Assembly (NCBI RefSeq): GCF_046602855.1
Contig: NZ_JBKINJ010000001.1
Coordinates: forward strand, 1,922,001-1,986,000
Direction of reading: 5' to 3'
Length of the DNA: 64,000 bases
Origin: Gracilimonas sp046602855
GTDB lineage: Bacteria > Bacteroidota > Rhodothermia > Balneolales > Balneolaceae
Position 1 is the stretch's first letter. Every line of letters begins with the position of its first letter. The position numbers were made by a program, and so were the translations under genes. Shown piece after piece: positions 18,830-27,584 of this stretch. The notes below the pieces were generated by a model. The model saw only the letters and a program-made list of their open reading frames with translations. It made no database searches and was not told the origin of the DNA.

Positions 18830-19966
18830 ATGAAATTTAATACCAAGACCATTCACGCAGGCCAAAAACCTGAAGAAACATCCGGAGCAGTTATGCCTCC
18901 GATCTTTCAGACGTCTACATATGCTCAGAAGGCGCCTAACGATCACAAAGGGTATGATTATGCAAGGGTAGGAAATCCAACCAGAACTGCCCTCGAAAAA
19001 ATGATCGCAGGTCTTGAAGGCGCCGATGAAGCCGCTTGTTTTTCAAGTGGCGTAGCCGCTATGGATGCTCTTATGAAAATGTTACGACCGGGAGATCATG
19101 TGATAACTACAAATGATCTCTATGGCGGTTCATATCGGTTGTTTACCAAAGTGTTTGAACCGTACGGTATTGATTTCACCTTTGTAGACATGACTGACAT
19201 TGATAGGGTAAAGTCTGCCATCACGGATAAGACAAAGCTGATGTGGATAGAGACTCCCACAAATCCACTGCTTCGTGTTGTTGATATTAAGGCCCTTTCA
19301 AATCTGGCAAAGGAAAATAACATTCTGACCGTGGTAGATAACACTTTTGCTTCCCCATATCTTCAGAGACCGCTGGAACTGGGAGCAGATGCTGCACTGC
19401 ATTCAGCTACAAAATATTTAGCCGGTCACTCCGATGTGATCCACGGAGCAGTTGCAAGTTCCAATAAAGAGATCATGGAAAATTTAAGATTCCAGACAAA
19501 AACATCAGGAGCCGTTCCCGGTCCCATGGACTGTTATCTGACTCTGAGAGGTATTAAAACACTCAGTGTTCGGGTTCAGCGGTCCGTTGAGAATGCGAAA
19601 CAGATCGCCGAGTATCTTGAATCTCATGCTGAAGTCGGATCCGTAAATTACCCCGGTTTGAAATCACATCCTCAGCACGAACTAGCTTCCAAACAAATGG
19701 ATGATTTTGGAGCCATGCTTTCTTTTACGCTAAAAGATGACTCTATTGAAGCTGCGGTTAACTTTATGAGTAACACTAAAATTTTTACATTGGCTGAAAG
19801 CTTGGGCGGAGTTGAATCACTTATTAGTCACCCGGCATCCATGACACACGGTTCCATTCCTAAAGATGTCAGGGAAAAAGCCGGACTACAAGACTCACTG
19901 ATCAGAATATCAGTCGGAATTGAGGATGAGGAAGACCTGATTGCTGATTTAGATCAGGCATTTTAA
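18830..19966 (+). CDS. Cystathionine gamma-synthase/lyase (PLP trans-sulfuration enzyme)
   Basis: A 378-residue enzyme of the Cys/Met metabolism PLP family, normal length. The PLP-binding Lys is in SATKYLAGHSDVIHGA; substrate and cofactor residues are seen in YDYARVGNPTR, DNTFASPYLQRPLELGAD and the C-terminal SLGGVESLISHPASMTH. Members make cystathionine from cysteine and an activated homoserine, or cleave it to cysteine. The motif set does not separate synthase (metB) from lyase (mccB), so no symbol is given. Gap to the TPR gene is 24 bp. Confidence 0.93.
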   Translation: MKFNTKTIHAGQKPEETSGAVMPPIFQTSTYAQKAPNDHKGYDYARVGNPTRTALEKMIAGLEGADEAACFSSGVAAMDALMKMLRPGDHVITTNDLYGGSYRLFTKVFEPYGIDFTFVDMTDIDRVKSAITDKTKLMWIETPTNPLLRVVDIKALSNLAKENNILTVVDNTFASPYLQRPLELGADAALHSATKYLAGHSDVIHGAVASSNKEIMENLRFQTKTSGAVPGPMDCYLTLRGIKTLSVRVQRSVENAKQIAEYLESHAEVGSVNYPGLKSHPQHELASKQMDDFGAMLSFTLKDDSIEAAVNFMSNTKIFTLAESLGGVESLISHPASMTHGSIPKDVREKAGLQDSLIRISVGIEDEEDLIADLDQAF

Positions 19967-20047
19967 ACAACAATATTCAGTAAGGCAGATAACATAATAA
20001 CTGCTTAAAAAAGCGCTTTCAGAACAATCAATTAAAATTATTAGATT

Positions 20048-21226
20048 ATGCGAGAAGTAGTAATAGTATCAGCAAAACGAACACCATTAGGTGGATTTGG
20101 AGGAAGCCTTTCTTCATTTTCAGCCCCTGAATTAGGAGCTTCTGCTATCCTTGAAGCAGTTAATGAAGGAGGTATCAAGCCCGATGACGTTCAGGAAGTA
20201 TTAATGGGCAATGTTCTATCAGCAGGCGTTGGTCAGGCTCCGGCAAGACAAGCTGCCTTAAAGGCCGGTTTATCTGAACGCACACCATCAACCACAGTTA
20301 ATAAGGTTTGCGCATCCGGAATGAAATCAGTAATGATCGCTGCCGATCAGATTCGTCTTGGCGAGGCTGATATTATTGTTGCGGGTGGCATGGAAAGCAT
20401 GAGTAACGTTCCCTACTATCTTCCGAAAGAACGTTTTGGAGCCAAATACGGCCATTCAAAAGTTGAAGACGGTATTGTTAAAGACGGTCTATGGGATGTT
20501 TATAACGATTACTTGATGGGTAATGCAGGTGATCTTTGCGGAAGAGAGTGTAATATCAGTCGTGAAGATCAGGATGAATATGCTATTACTTCCTATAAAC
20601 GAGCTATTGAGGCGACTGAAAAAGGCTACTTCAAGGATGAGATCATTAAAATGAAAGTCAAGGACCGCAAAGGTAATGTGACCGAAGTAGAAAAAGATGA
20701 GGAACTTGGCAAAGTAAGGTTCGACAAAATACCTCAGTTGCGCCCTGTATTTGACAAAGAGGGAACGGTAACTGCCGCAAATGCCTCCTCAATCAATGAC
20801 GGAGCAGCAGCACTACTTGTCATGAGTGCCGATAAAGCAAAAAAACTTGGTCTTAAACCTCTGGCTAAGATCTTAAGCAGTGCCAGTGCTGCAAAAGCAC
20901 CCGAATGGTTTACCACTGCACCAGCTGACGCAATTCCTATTGCCCTGAAAAAAGCAGGATTGACCAAAAATGATATTGATCTCTTCGAGATCAACGAGGC
21001 ATTTTCAGTCGTGGCTCTTGCTAATAATCAGATCCTTGAGCTTGACCCTGAAAAAGTTAACATTCACGGCGGCGCCGTAAGTATTGGTCATCCGCTTGGT
21101 TGCTCAGGCGCTCGAATTCTTGTAACACTGATCCATGCATTGCGCAGAACCAAAGGAAAATACGGTTGTGCAGGTATTTGCAACGGTGGTGGTGGCGCTT
21201 CCTCGATGGTCATCGAAATGCTTTGA
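20048..21226 (+). CDS. Acetyl-CoA C-acetyltransferase (thiolase)
   Basis: A 392-residue thiolase. The nucleophilic Cys is in NKVCASGMKS, the His in NEAFSVVA (NEAF box) and GHPLGCSGAR, and the second active Cys in CAGICNGGGGASS at the C-terminus. It condenses two acetyl-CoA or cleaves 3-ketoacyl-CoA. No beta-oxidation hydratase or dehydrogenase adjoins it, so it may work with the dispersed acyl-CoA dehydrogenase genes at 6.7-9.3 kb. A terminator follows. Confidence 0.95.
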   Translation: MREVVIVSAKRTPLGGFGGSLSSFSAPELGASAILEAVNEGGIKPDDVQEVLMGNVLSAGVGQAPARQAALKAGLSERTPSTTVNKVCASGMKSVMIAADQIRLGEADIIVAGGMESMSNVPYYLPKERFGAKYGHSKVEDGIVKDGLWDVYNDYLMGNAGDLCGRECNISREDQDEYAITSYKRAIEATEKGYFKDEIIKMKVKDRKGNVTEVEKDEELGKVRFDKIPQLRPVFDKEGTVTAANASSINDGAAALLVMSADKAKKLGLKPLAKILSSASAAKAPEWFTTAPADAIPIALKKAGLTKNDIDLFEINEAFSVVALANNQILELDPEKVNIHGGAVSIGHPLGCSGARILVTLIHALRRTKGKYGCAGICNGGGGASSMVIEML

Positions 21227-21236
21227 TATTTGACCC

Positions 21237-21264
21237 AGAGCCCGCTTAAAACGGGCTCTTTTTT
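21237..21264 (+). terminator. Rho-independent terminator after thiolase
   Basis: Arms AGAGCCCG and CGGGCTCT enclose a seven-base loop and are followed by a T run. Confidence 0.9.
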
Positions 21265-21482
21265 ATTGACATTATTATTACACAGATATATAATACAAGA
21301 GTATTAAAGAACACGTAACGTTAACATCATTCAGTTACGGTATATAATTCTATCAGACACATATCTGCATCACATCCCCAAGTAATCATAATCCCAAGTT
21401 CTACGCTCTTATAGGTAAACAGCTACAAAACTTTAAATGTTATTAAACGCACCCAATAATAAATATTTTATATGCTTAACAA

Positions 21483-21550
21483 GCTGCTATTTTAAAGTGG
21501 TTTGCTTTTTTTGTCGGAACCATACAGTGTCGTCAACTTAAAATAGTAGC
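21483..21550. repeat. Long inverted repeat in the 21.3-21.7 kb gap
   Basis: GCTGCTATTTTAAAGT (21483-21498) pairs with ACTTAAAATAGTAGC (21536-21550) with one mismatch and one bulge; the loop is 37 bases. There is no T run after it. The 430-bp gap from 21265 to 21697 otherwise shows only AT-rich sequence and the promoter at 21660. The repeat could be a small mobile element or a regulatory RNA arm. Confidence 0.5.
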
Positions 21551-21659
21551 AAAATTAAATTCTTTTACAGACATAATTTTATAAAGAAGGGTTATTAAAT
21601 AATTCTCACTATTAGAATCATAATATTTTTTTACGCCCTCTTTTCACGATATCAAAACC

Positions 21660-21687
21660 TTGACAAGAATGCTGTTTCTGCTAAAAT
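21660..21687 (+). promoter_or_regulatory. Sigma70-like promoter upstream of the PorV-like gene
   Basis: TTGACA at 21660-21665, a 16-base spacer and TAAAAT at 21682-21687. The predicted start is about 21694, only a few bases before the ATG of the small frame at 21698. Confidence 0.5.
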
Positions 21688-21697
21688 ATTCATTTAT

Positions 21698-21979
21698 ATG
21701 AAGAACACTTTGCTTTCAAACCTAAAGCGAACTCATACCTGCCTGTCCGAAAGATCTAAAAGAGATGTTGAGCCTGATATAACCCTTTTATATAACAGCA
21801 TGGATGTCACACGTTGTAATGACTGTGAACTACTTATAAATGAGTATTTAAAGCTGAGAGAACATAAGAGAGATTCAGCTATTACTAAATCTATTATACC
21901 ATGCTCAGAATTAAAAGAGCGAGCATTCCATAATTTTGCTTTAAAACACTTATATTTCTCTAAAAATTTAGCGTTATGA
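21698..21979 (+). CDS. Small Cys-containing hypothetical protein, overlaps PorV-like start
   Basis: A 93-residue frame with ATG start, not recognised. It is polar and Lys/Arg-rich, with cysteines in HTCLSER, a CNDC pair and PCSELKE, which might bind a metal. No signal peptide or membrane helix. Its stop overlaps the start of the PorV-like gene (ATGA), which suggests translational coupling, and a good promoter ends four or so bases before its ATG, so the message could be leaderless. It may instead be only the 5' leader of the barrel gene. No homologue comes to mind, so reality is uncertain. Confidence 0.4.
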   Translation: MKNTLLSNLKRTHTCLSERSKRDVEPDITLLYNSMDVTRCNDCELLINEYLKLREHKRDSAITKSIIPCSELKERAFHNFALKHLYFSKNLAL

Positions 21980-23112
21980 AAAAACTAGTATCATCATTTT
22001 TAGTTGGGTTATTTTTATCCGTTCCAGCCGTTGTTAATGCGCAGGTAGCCATTACCGCTGTACCGTTTCTGCAAATAGAGCCAGATTCCAGAGCAGCAGG
22101 TATGGGCAATACAGGTGTTGCTATTGCTGACAATGCAGCCGCTTATTTTTGGAATCCTGCTGGATTGGCTTTTCAGGAAGATTATAATCAAGCAAGTATC
22201 ACCCACTCTAACTGGCTTGCCAACTTTAATGTAAGTGATCTGTTTTACGACAATGTTGTTGGGAGATTTCACATACCCGGTATTGGTAATATCGGAACTC
22301 ATCTTACTTATTTAAATATGGGTGAACAGGTTGTTACGGATGAGACCGGTCCCGAGCCCATCTCCAGATTCAATAGTTACGAGGTCGCTTTTGGTGCTTC
22401 ATACGGTTATAAATTTACAGATAAACTTGCCGGAGGGACCAGCCTCAGACTGATCTATTCCAGTTTGGCCAGCGGTACTTCCATAAGTGCTCAAAAAGTA
22501 AATCCCGGTAGCAGCGTGGCTTTAGACCTTGCCTTGCTTTATAAAACAGATCCATTCCTGGTTGGCGGTCGTGATGCCAGATTCAGTTTTGGTACCAATC
22601 TCTCCAACATTGGTCCAGGTATTCAGTATACTGACAATGCACAAAAAGATCCGCTACCAACTTTACTGAGATTTGGATGGGCTTTCGATCTTAATCTGGA
22701 TGATCAAGGCGTAAACCGTATTACTTTTGCAAACGATATTTCCAAGGTTATGGCAAGAACCGAACTGGAAACCGGTGGTGGAGATACTACAAGTGTAGCT
22801 TCAGGTCCAATTAAAGCTTTGTTCAACTCATGGGGTAGCTATAACCGACTTGATGGGAACAATCTTGTTGAAGTCGGACTAATGCAACAATTCATGATCG
22901 GTGCGGGACTTGAGTACTGGTATGCTGATCAGTTTGCACTGCGTGGAGGTTATTACTTTGAAGATCCGCAAAATGGGGATCGTGAATACATTACATTCGG
23001 TGCCGGTATCCGGTATAATATTATAGGAGTTGATTTCAGTTATATCAAAACTCTTGAAACAGATCATCCGCTGGCAAACACCTTGCGATTTAGTTTACTC
23101 ATCGATTTTTAA
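21976..23112 (+). CDS. PorV/PorQ-family outer-membrane beta-barrel protein
   Basis: A 378-residue protein with signal peptide (MKKLVSSFLVGLFLSVPAVV, cleavage after NAQ) and a beta-barrel. The N-terminal mature region SRAAGMGNTGVAIADN and AAYFWNPAGLA is the hallmark of the PorV/UPF0164 family, related to FadL-like barrels, and it ends in an aromatic strand (FSLLIDF). PorV binds C-terminal signal domains during type IX secretion; other members are general surface barrels. No other T9SS gene is in the window, though a decayed secreted protein follows directly. The copy itself is intact. Confidence 0.9.
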   Translation: MKKLVSSFLVGLFLSVPAVVNAQVAITAVPFLQIEPDSRAAGMGNTGVAIADNAAAYFWNPAGLAFQEDYNQASITHSNWLANFNVSDLFYDNVVGRFHIPGIGNIGTHLTYLNMGEQVVTDETGPEPISRFNSYEVAFGASYGYKFTDKLAGGTSLRLIYSSLASGTSISAQKVNPGSSVALDLALLYKTDPFLVGGRDARFSFGTNLSNIGPGIQYTDNAQKDPLPTLLRFGWAFDLNLDDQGVNRITFANDISKVMARTELETGGGDTTSVASGPIKALFNSWGSYNRLDGNNLVEVGLMQQFMIGAGLEYWYADQFALRGGYYFEDPQNGDREYITFGAGIRYNIIGVDFSYIKTLETDHPLANTLRFSLLIDF

Positions 23113-23209
23113 TCCATATGTAAATTGAGGTTTTTGATAAAGAGTATGCTATTTGTTTTATAAACAGGTTACACCTGCACAATTACAGACTATACCTGCA
23201 ATTCGCAAC

Positions 23210-23871
23210 CATGTGATTTCTGTTTCTACTTATTCTCTTGGTCTTCACTCATTTGAAGCCCTGTGCACTCTCAATGTGACTGCTTTCATAATTGAATTTC
23301 AACCCGATTAAGACCGCCTTACCCAGGTGCTGGCATCTTTGGACCCAATGGTTTGTAAGGCCTACCCTTTTTACCACGAGCTAAATACATATGAATCGAA
23401 CCCTTGCCGCATGATCGATCTTATTTTGAAGCTCATCTTGAACACACAAAAAATTACTTTAAGAAAGCTTCAAACGGACGGCTTACCATCAGCTATTAAG
23501 CGCTGCCTCATATTTACCGCCTTCCAAATCTTATGTTTGAATATTCGCCTGTCGGGGAGATTTGGAATTCATGCCCATAAAGACCTTTTTACCATCGAAA
23601 AGATTTTCACCAGATTCTTTTTTGAGACCGGCAATGGATGGAAGATTTCTTTTGAAAGCTGATATCAGGTTTGGAAGCCAAGCTCGGAATATTTTTGAAT
23701 GGATATTACTTATTCCCTATGAAACTTTTTATTAGTGGATCTTATAGTCTCGACCAATTCAGTCTTACACTTCCCGATGATTTCATTACCAATTCGAGAT
23801 TAAATCAGGTAACCTATGGTCAGAATCTACTATTACATTTTGGCCTAATTTTTGATTTTGAGTTGCTGTGA
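23210..23871 (+). pseudogene. Decayed secreted protein and outer-membrane barrel gene remnants
   Basis: No frame is open here, but strong coding fragments lie in changing frames: IIEFQPD (about 23295), GIFGPNG (about 23329), PHDRSYFEAHLEHTKNYF and KKASNGRLTISY (about 23404-23490), LPHIYRLP and MFEYSPVGE (to about 23565), interrupted by several stops. The end (23630-23871) reads GRFLLKADIRFGSQ in one frame and then MKLFISGSYSLDQF to LIFDFELL in another, which looks like the last strands of a barrel. The first part resembles the N-terminal region of large secreted M6-like proteins of Balneolota, by memory only. Either two genes decayed, or one was fused by deletion. The last stop overlaps the GTG of the next gene. 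Confidence 0.7.
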
Positions 23872-24824
23872 GAACAGTAAAAATATTTATTTTATTGGCT
23901 CTTTCTCTATTACTGACCTCAATCAGTCAGGCGCAGTATGTTTCAGATTTTTCGAGTGATATATTCGTTGAACCGAATACAGAATCCAAATTTGAATGTT
24001 CATCTTTTATTTCAAAAAATTCATTTATCAAATCGGTTTCCGTATTTGATCTCCCTAAAAAAAATCCCGGAGCTGCTTTTTTGGCTTCCGCTATCATTCC
24101 TGGTGTTGGTCAGGCTGCAAATGAAAAATGGGGCCGAGCCGGACTATATTTCACAGCAGAGGTAATCGGCCTGATCTATCACTTGGACAAAAATGCAAAA
24201 GCCCGTAAGCAGGAACAAGCTTATGAACGCTTCACTCATCAAAACTGGAGTGTAGTTGCTTACGCAGAGTGGCTTGTCAATTATTCACAGGTCCATGGAC
24301 TCGATAACAACTGGCAGTCACTGGAAGCTCAGCTTTCAGGAGCTCCCGATTGGAGCGACACACGGAACGACTGGGATCAAATTCCACTAAACATCTTGCA
24401 CAACGTGGAGGCATCCACGCCATTTTATTTTAAAGACCGGGTGGGCAGTAACTTCTCTCATTTGTTACCTAATTACGGTTCCCAGCAATATTACGAACTC
24501 ATCAGTAAATATTATCAGTTTCAACCCGGCTGGCGTGACTGGTATAATAGCGTCACCACATCTCCTACTCAAAATGAAAGCATGTATCGTTATTTCTGGA
24601 ATGGAACTGACGAACCGTTCTCGCTTTTTTATGAAGGTCGTGACCAGGCAGAAGAATTTAATGACAACTACCGCGTTGCAGGGAACATACTGAAACTGAT
24701 CGTGGTAAATCATATTGTATCGGCATTCGATGCATTCTTTGCCGTTCAGTTGAAAAACAGTCGAATCGAAACACAAACCAATTTGATGCGACTTGAACAA
24801 TTTTCAGTAACCTGGCACTTTTAA
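23868..24824 (+). CDS. DUF5683-like exported protein
   Basis: A 318-residue protein with GTG start that overlaps the stop of the decayed barrel (GTGA). Signal peptide MRTVKIFILLALSLLLTS with cleavage after SQAQ. Residues around KKNPGAAFLASAIIPGVGQA and KWGRAGLYFTAEVIGL match the small DUF5683-like segment found in Bacteroidota envelope proteins; further hydrophobic stretches near residue 280 could be membrane or barrel elements. Function unknown. The overlap shows it was once coupled to the now broken upstream gene, so its expression may have changed. Confidence 0.75.
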   Translation: MRTVKIFILLALSLLLTSISQAQYVSDFSSDIFVEPNTESKFECSSFISKNSFIKSVSVFDLPKKNPGAAFLASAIIPGVGQAANEKWGRAGLYFTAEVIGLIYHLDKNAKARKQEQAYERFTHQNWSVVAYAEWLVNYSQVHGLDNNWQSLEAQLSGAPDWSDTRNDWDQIPLNILHNVEASTPFYFKDRVGSNFSHLLPNYGSQQYYELISKYYQFQPGWRDWYNSVTTSPTQNESMYRYFWNGTDEPFSLFYEGRDQAEEFNDNYRVAGNILKLIVVNHIVSAFDAFFAVQLKNSRIETQTNLMRLEQFSVTWHF

Positions 24825-24847
24825 CCCGCCAAAAGTTCCCGTATTTT

Positions 24848-25696
24848 ATGGATATGCTCAAATATATTTTCACCAATAAATATTTCTATATTATCTTGGC
24901 AGGCTTGGTAGTTTTTATTGCCGCCTCGATATTTATTGCAGATAAATGGATCTTACCGTCCTACACAAATTACAACGAGGGTATTACAGTACCTGATGTA
25001 ACCAAGGTTTCTCTTGAAGAAGCCGAAACGCTATTAACGGATTATGGCCTTCGATTTGAAGTCGCAGAACGCCGTGCAAACGCAGCCTACCCTGCCGATT
25101 ATGTGATCGATCAGAATCCTACAGCTTCTATTATCGTTAAACCGAATCGAAAAATATATTTAACAGTAAATACTGAAGTAAAACCTCAGGTTGAGGTACC
25201 AAAAGTGGTAGACTTTTCCCTTAGAAATGCTGAGATACAGCTTCAAAATTATGGGTTGAAAGTGGGGAGCCGCAGTTATGAGTCAAATCGTTTTAAAAAT
25301 GTAGTGCTAAGACAATCAATCCCGGCAGGAACAACGGTCGAAAAAGGTGCCGTTGTAGATCTCGTGATCAGTGACGGACTTGGTGACCGGATGGTGACTG
25401 TACCGGAAATTGTGGGACTCAGGCTTTCAGAAGCCCAGGTAAAATTAAGAGAAGCGGGCTTGAATGTTGGTGAAGTTCAATTTCGCCCAACACGTGATAT
25501 ACTACCAAATACAGTTCTCGATTTCAAACCTAAACAGGCAGAACTCAGAGAGGGTGAAACCCTTGATCTTACCATCTCTGAACGCTTTGAAGTTAAAGAA
25601 GAAAGTGAAGGCGGAGCGGTTATCATCGATTCAACCGGAACTTCATCAAATACACCGCCCGACTCTTTAAATAATCAATCAGATCTAAATAAGTAA
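24848..25696 (+). CDS. PASTA-domain membrane protein without kinase
   Basis: A 282-residue protein with one N-terminal membrane helix (about residues 11-33) and three PASTA repeats: VPDVTKVSLEEAETLL, VPKVVDFSLRNAEIQL and VPEIVGLRLSEAQVKL, each about 65-70 residues, then a disordered Ser/Asn tail. PASTA domains bind peptidoglycan fragments and usually sit on Ser/Thr kinases or penicillin-binding proteins; here neither catalytic part is present. It lies 7 bp before rpe, a likely operon. Role in cell-wall sensing is inferred. Confidence 0.9.
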   Translation: MDMLKYIFTNKYFYIILAGLVVFIAASIFIADKWILPSYTNYNEGITVPDVTKVSLEEAETLLTDYGLRFEVAERRANAAYPADYVIDQNPTASIIVKPNRKIYLTVNTEVKPQVEVPKVVDFSLRNAEIQLQNYGLKVGSRSYESNRFKNVVLRQSIPAGTTVEKGAVVDLVISDGLGDRMVTVPEIVGLRLSEAQVKLREAGLNVGEVQFRPTRDILPNTVLDFKPKQAELREGETLDLTISERFEVKEESEGGAVIIDSTGTSSNTPPDSLNNQSDLNK

Positions 25697-25702
25697 AATT
25701 AA

Positions 25703-26371
25703 ATGAATTTCGAGCTACCTATTCTTGCGCCTTCTATCCTTGCAGCAGACTTTACCAAATTGGGAGAAGAAATTCAGGATGCATTAAATGGTGGCACTTC
25801 CTGGATACACTGTGATATCATGGATGGACATTTTGTACCCAACATAAGCTACGGTCCCAGTATCGTGAAAGCGGCAAAAAAAGCAGCTCCAGAAGCTTTT
25901 TTGGATGTTCATTTAATGATCGAGGAACCCGATAAGTACGTTGAAAATTTTGTGGAAGCAGGTGCAGATCTTATCTCAGTTCATTACGAAACCTGCCCAC
26001 ATCTTCACCGATCTATTCAGAATATAAAGAAGTACGGTATAATGGCCGGTGTGGTAATTAATCCCTCAACCCCTGTCAGCATTATTGAACCGATCCTTCA
26101 GGATGTAGACTTGGTGCTAATTATGAGTGTAAACCCGGGCTTTGGCGGGCAAAGTTTTATCGAATCCAGCTATGAGAGATTATCTGAACTTGCTGCTATC
26201 AGGGACAGCAGGGAACTTAGCTTTCTAATCCAAGTTGATGGCGGAGTTAATTTAAAAAATATCAGTAAAGTAGCTAAAGCCGGAGCCGATGTACTTGTAG
26301 CAGGCAGCAGCGTTTTCAGTGCTGAAAACATTAGTGCTCGGGTTCAGGAACTGACAGAAAAATTTCAGTAA
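25703..26371 (+). CDS. rpe: Ribulose-phosphate 3-epimerase
   Basis: A 222-residue TIM-barrel enzyme of normal length. Catalytic and metal residues are visible in LAPSILAADF, HCDIMDGHFVPN (His, Asp), DVHLMIEEP, MSVNPGFGGQSFI and VDGGVN. It interconverts ribulose 5-phosphate and xylulose 5-phosphate in the pentose phosphate pathway. It follows the PASTA gene after six bases, so it is probably in the same transcript. Confidence 0.97.
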   Translation: MNFELPILAPSILAADFTKLGEEIQDALNGGTSWIHCDIMDGHFVPNISYGPSIVKAAKKAAPEAFLDVHLMIEEPDKYVENFVEAGADLISVHYETCPHLHRSIQNIKKYGIMAGVVINPSTPVSIIEPILQDVDLVLIMSVNPGFGGQSFIESSYERLSELAAIRDSRELSFLIQVDGGVNLKNISKVAKAGADVLVAGSSVFSAENISARVQELTEKFQ

Positions 26372-26527
26372 ATCTACCCTAAAAGCATCGATTAGTTATT
26401 GATGTACTCATCCCATTTCTTCTGTTAAATCCTTATATTTAGGATTAATAATTAATTTAATTTTGCAGCTATAAAAGACGACAGAACGCTTATCGACAAA
26501 GTTATAGAACTTCAGGGAGCCGACACA

Positions 26528-27463
26528 ATGGCTCTCTTTGGATTACACGATCATAATCTCATTGCTTTAGACAAGGCATTTCCAGAAACCAAATTCAATG
26601 CACGCGGAAACCGACTTAAGTTAACTGGCCCCGCTGAAGAAGTTGAAACAGCTTCATTGGTCATTGAAGGTATGCTTGAACTACTTGATCGTAAAAGTAA
26701 AGTAGCTGAGGGAGATGTAAATACCTTGGTCAATTTAAAATCTGGTGAAAGCACCGCTAGCCGACCAAAGTATCGCGACCTTGACGAAACCGGTGATACG
26801 ATCATTCATACCCACAATGGAGAGGCAATATCTGCTAAGACACCCGGTCAAAGAGAGATCGTGCAATCCTCCATCAAAAATGATATCGTCTTTGCTATAG
26901 GTCCTGCCGGTACGGGTAAAACCTATACTTCTGTCGCTCTCGCTGTTCGGGCACTGAAGAACCGAAAGGTTAGAAAGATCATCCTTGCCCGCCCTGCCGT
27001 TGAAGCCGGTGAAAATCTTGGTTTTCTTCCCGGTGATCTCAAAGAAAAGATCGATCCGTATTTACGTCCTTTGTACGATGCCCTTGAAGATATGATCGAT
27101 CGCGACAGACTGGATCTGAATCTTACTAAAAATGTCATAGAGATAGCTCCACTAGCCTATATGAGGGGTAGAACTCTGAACAATGCATTTGTGATCCTTG
27201 ATGAAGCTCAGAATGCGACAAACACTCAGATGAAGATGTTCCTGACACGGATCGGATTTAACAGCCGGGCTATTATTACAGGCGACATCACCCAAACTGA
27301 TCTTCCACGCAGGCAGCACTCCGGTCTGATCTCCATTCAAAAAATTCTTCAGGATATTGAAGGCATCGATTTTGTGTATCTGGGAGAGGAAGATGTGGTT
27401 CGCCATAAACTTGTTCGTGATATCATTAAAGCTTATGAGAAATTTGAGGATAAGGAAAAATAG
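26528..27463 (+). CDS. PhoH-family ATPase (PhoH-like), start codon uncertain
   Basis: A 311-residue frame with the PhoH P-loop domain: GPAGTGKTYTSVALAV (Walker A), FVILDEAQNATNTQMKMFLTRIG (Walker B) and ITGDITQTDLP. The N-terminal half carries a KH-like segment (FNARGNRLKLTG). Homology seems to start before the ATG at 26528: the codons just upstream in frame read LIDKVIELQGADT, typical of the family N-terminus, but no ATG, GTG or TTG occurs before the next stop. ATA at 26471 would give a natural start. PhoH ATPases are linked to RNA metabolism; the YbeY partner is not here. Confidence 0.9.
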   Translation: MALFGLHDHNLIALDKAFPETKFNARGNRLKLTGPAEEVETASLVIEGMLELLDRKSKVAEGDVNTLVNLKSGESTASRPKYRDLDETGDTIIHTHNGEAISAKTPGQREIVQSSIKNDIVFAIGPAGTGKTYTSVALAVRALKNRKVRKIILARPAVEAGENLGFLPGDLKEKIDPYLRPLYDALEDMIDRDRLDLNLTKNVIEIAPLAYMRGRTLNNAFVILDEAQNATNTQMKMFLTRIGFNSRAIITGDITQTDLPRRQHSGLISIQKILQDIEGIDFVYLGEEDVVRHKLVRDIIKAYEKFEDKEK

Positions 27464-27545
27464 CTGTCACTCTTCAGCTATCAGGCTACAGCTCACAGGT
27501 TTTAATTGAATAAAACTGAGAGCTGTTTACTGAACGCGGACAGCT
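27462..27545. repeat. 84-nt imperfect palindromic element at the phoH stop
   Basis: The outer arms AGCTGTCACTCTTCAG and CTGAACGCGGACAGCT match at 12 of 16 positions, and inner arms around ACAGCTCACAGGTTTTA and TAAAACTGAGAGCTGT pair with a bulge. The element starts on the last two bases of the phoH stop. It looks like a REP/MITE-type palindrome that could form a cruciform or end transcription. Confidence 0.55.
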
Positions 27546-27584
27546 TAGATATTGACTCATTTCAATACACATATTTAATCGAAC

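Noticed and set aside
23327..23662. 111-codon open frame as a gene of its own
   Set aside because: Its sequence is not protein-like as a whole, while the other frames carry clear fragments of a secreted protein; it is an accidental frame in a pseudogene.
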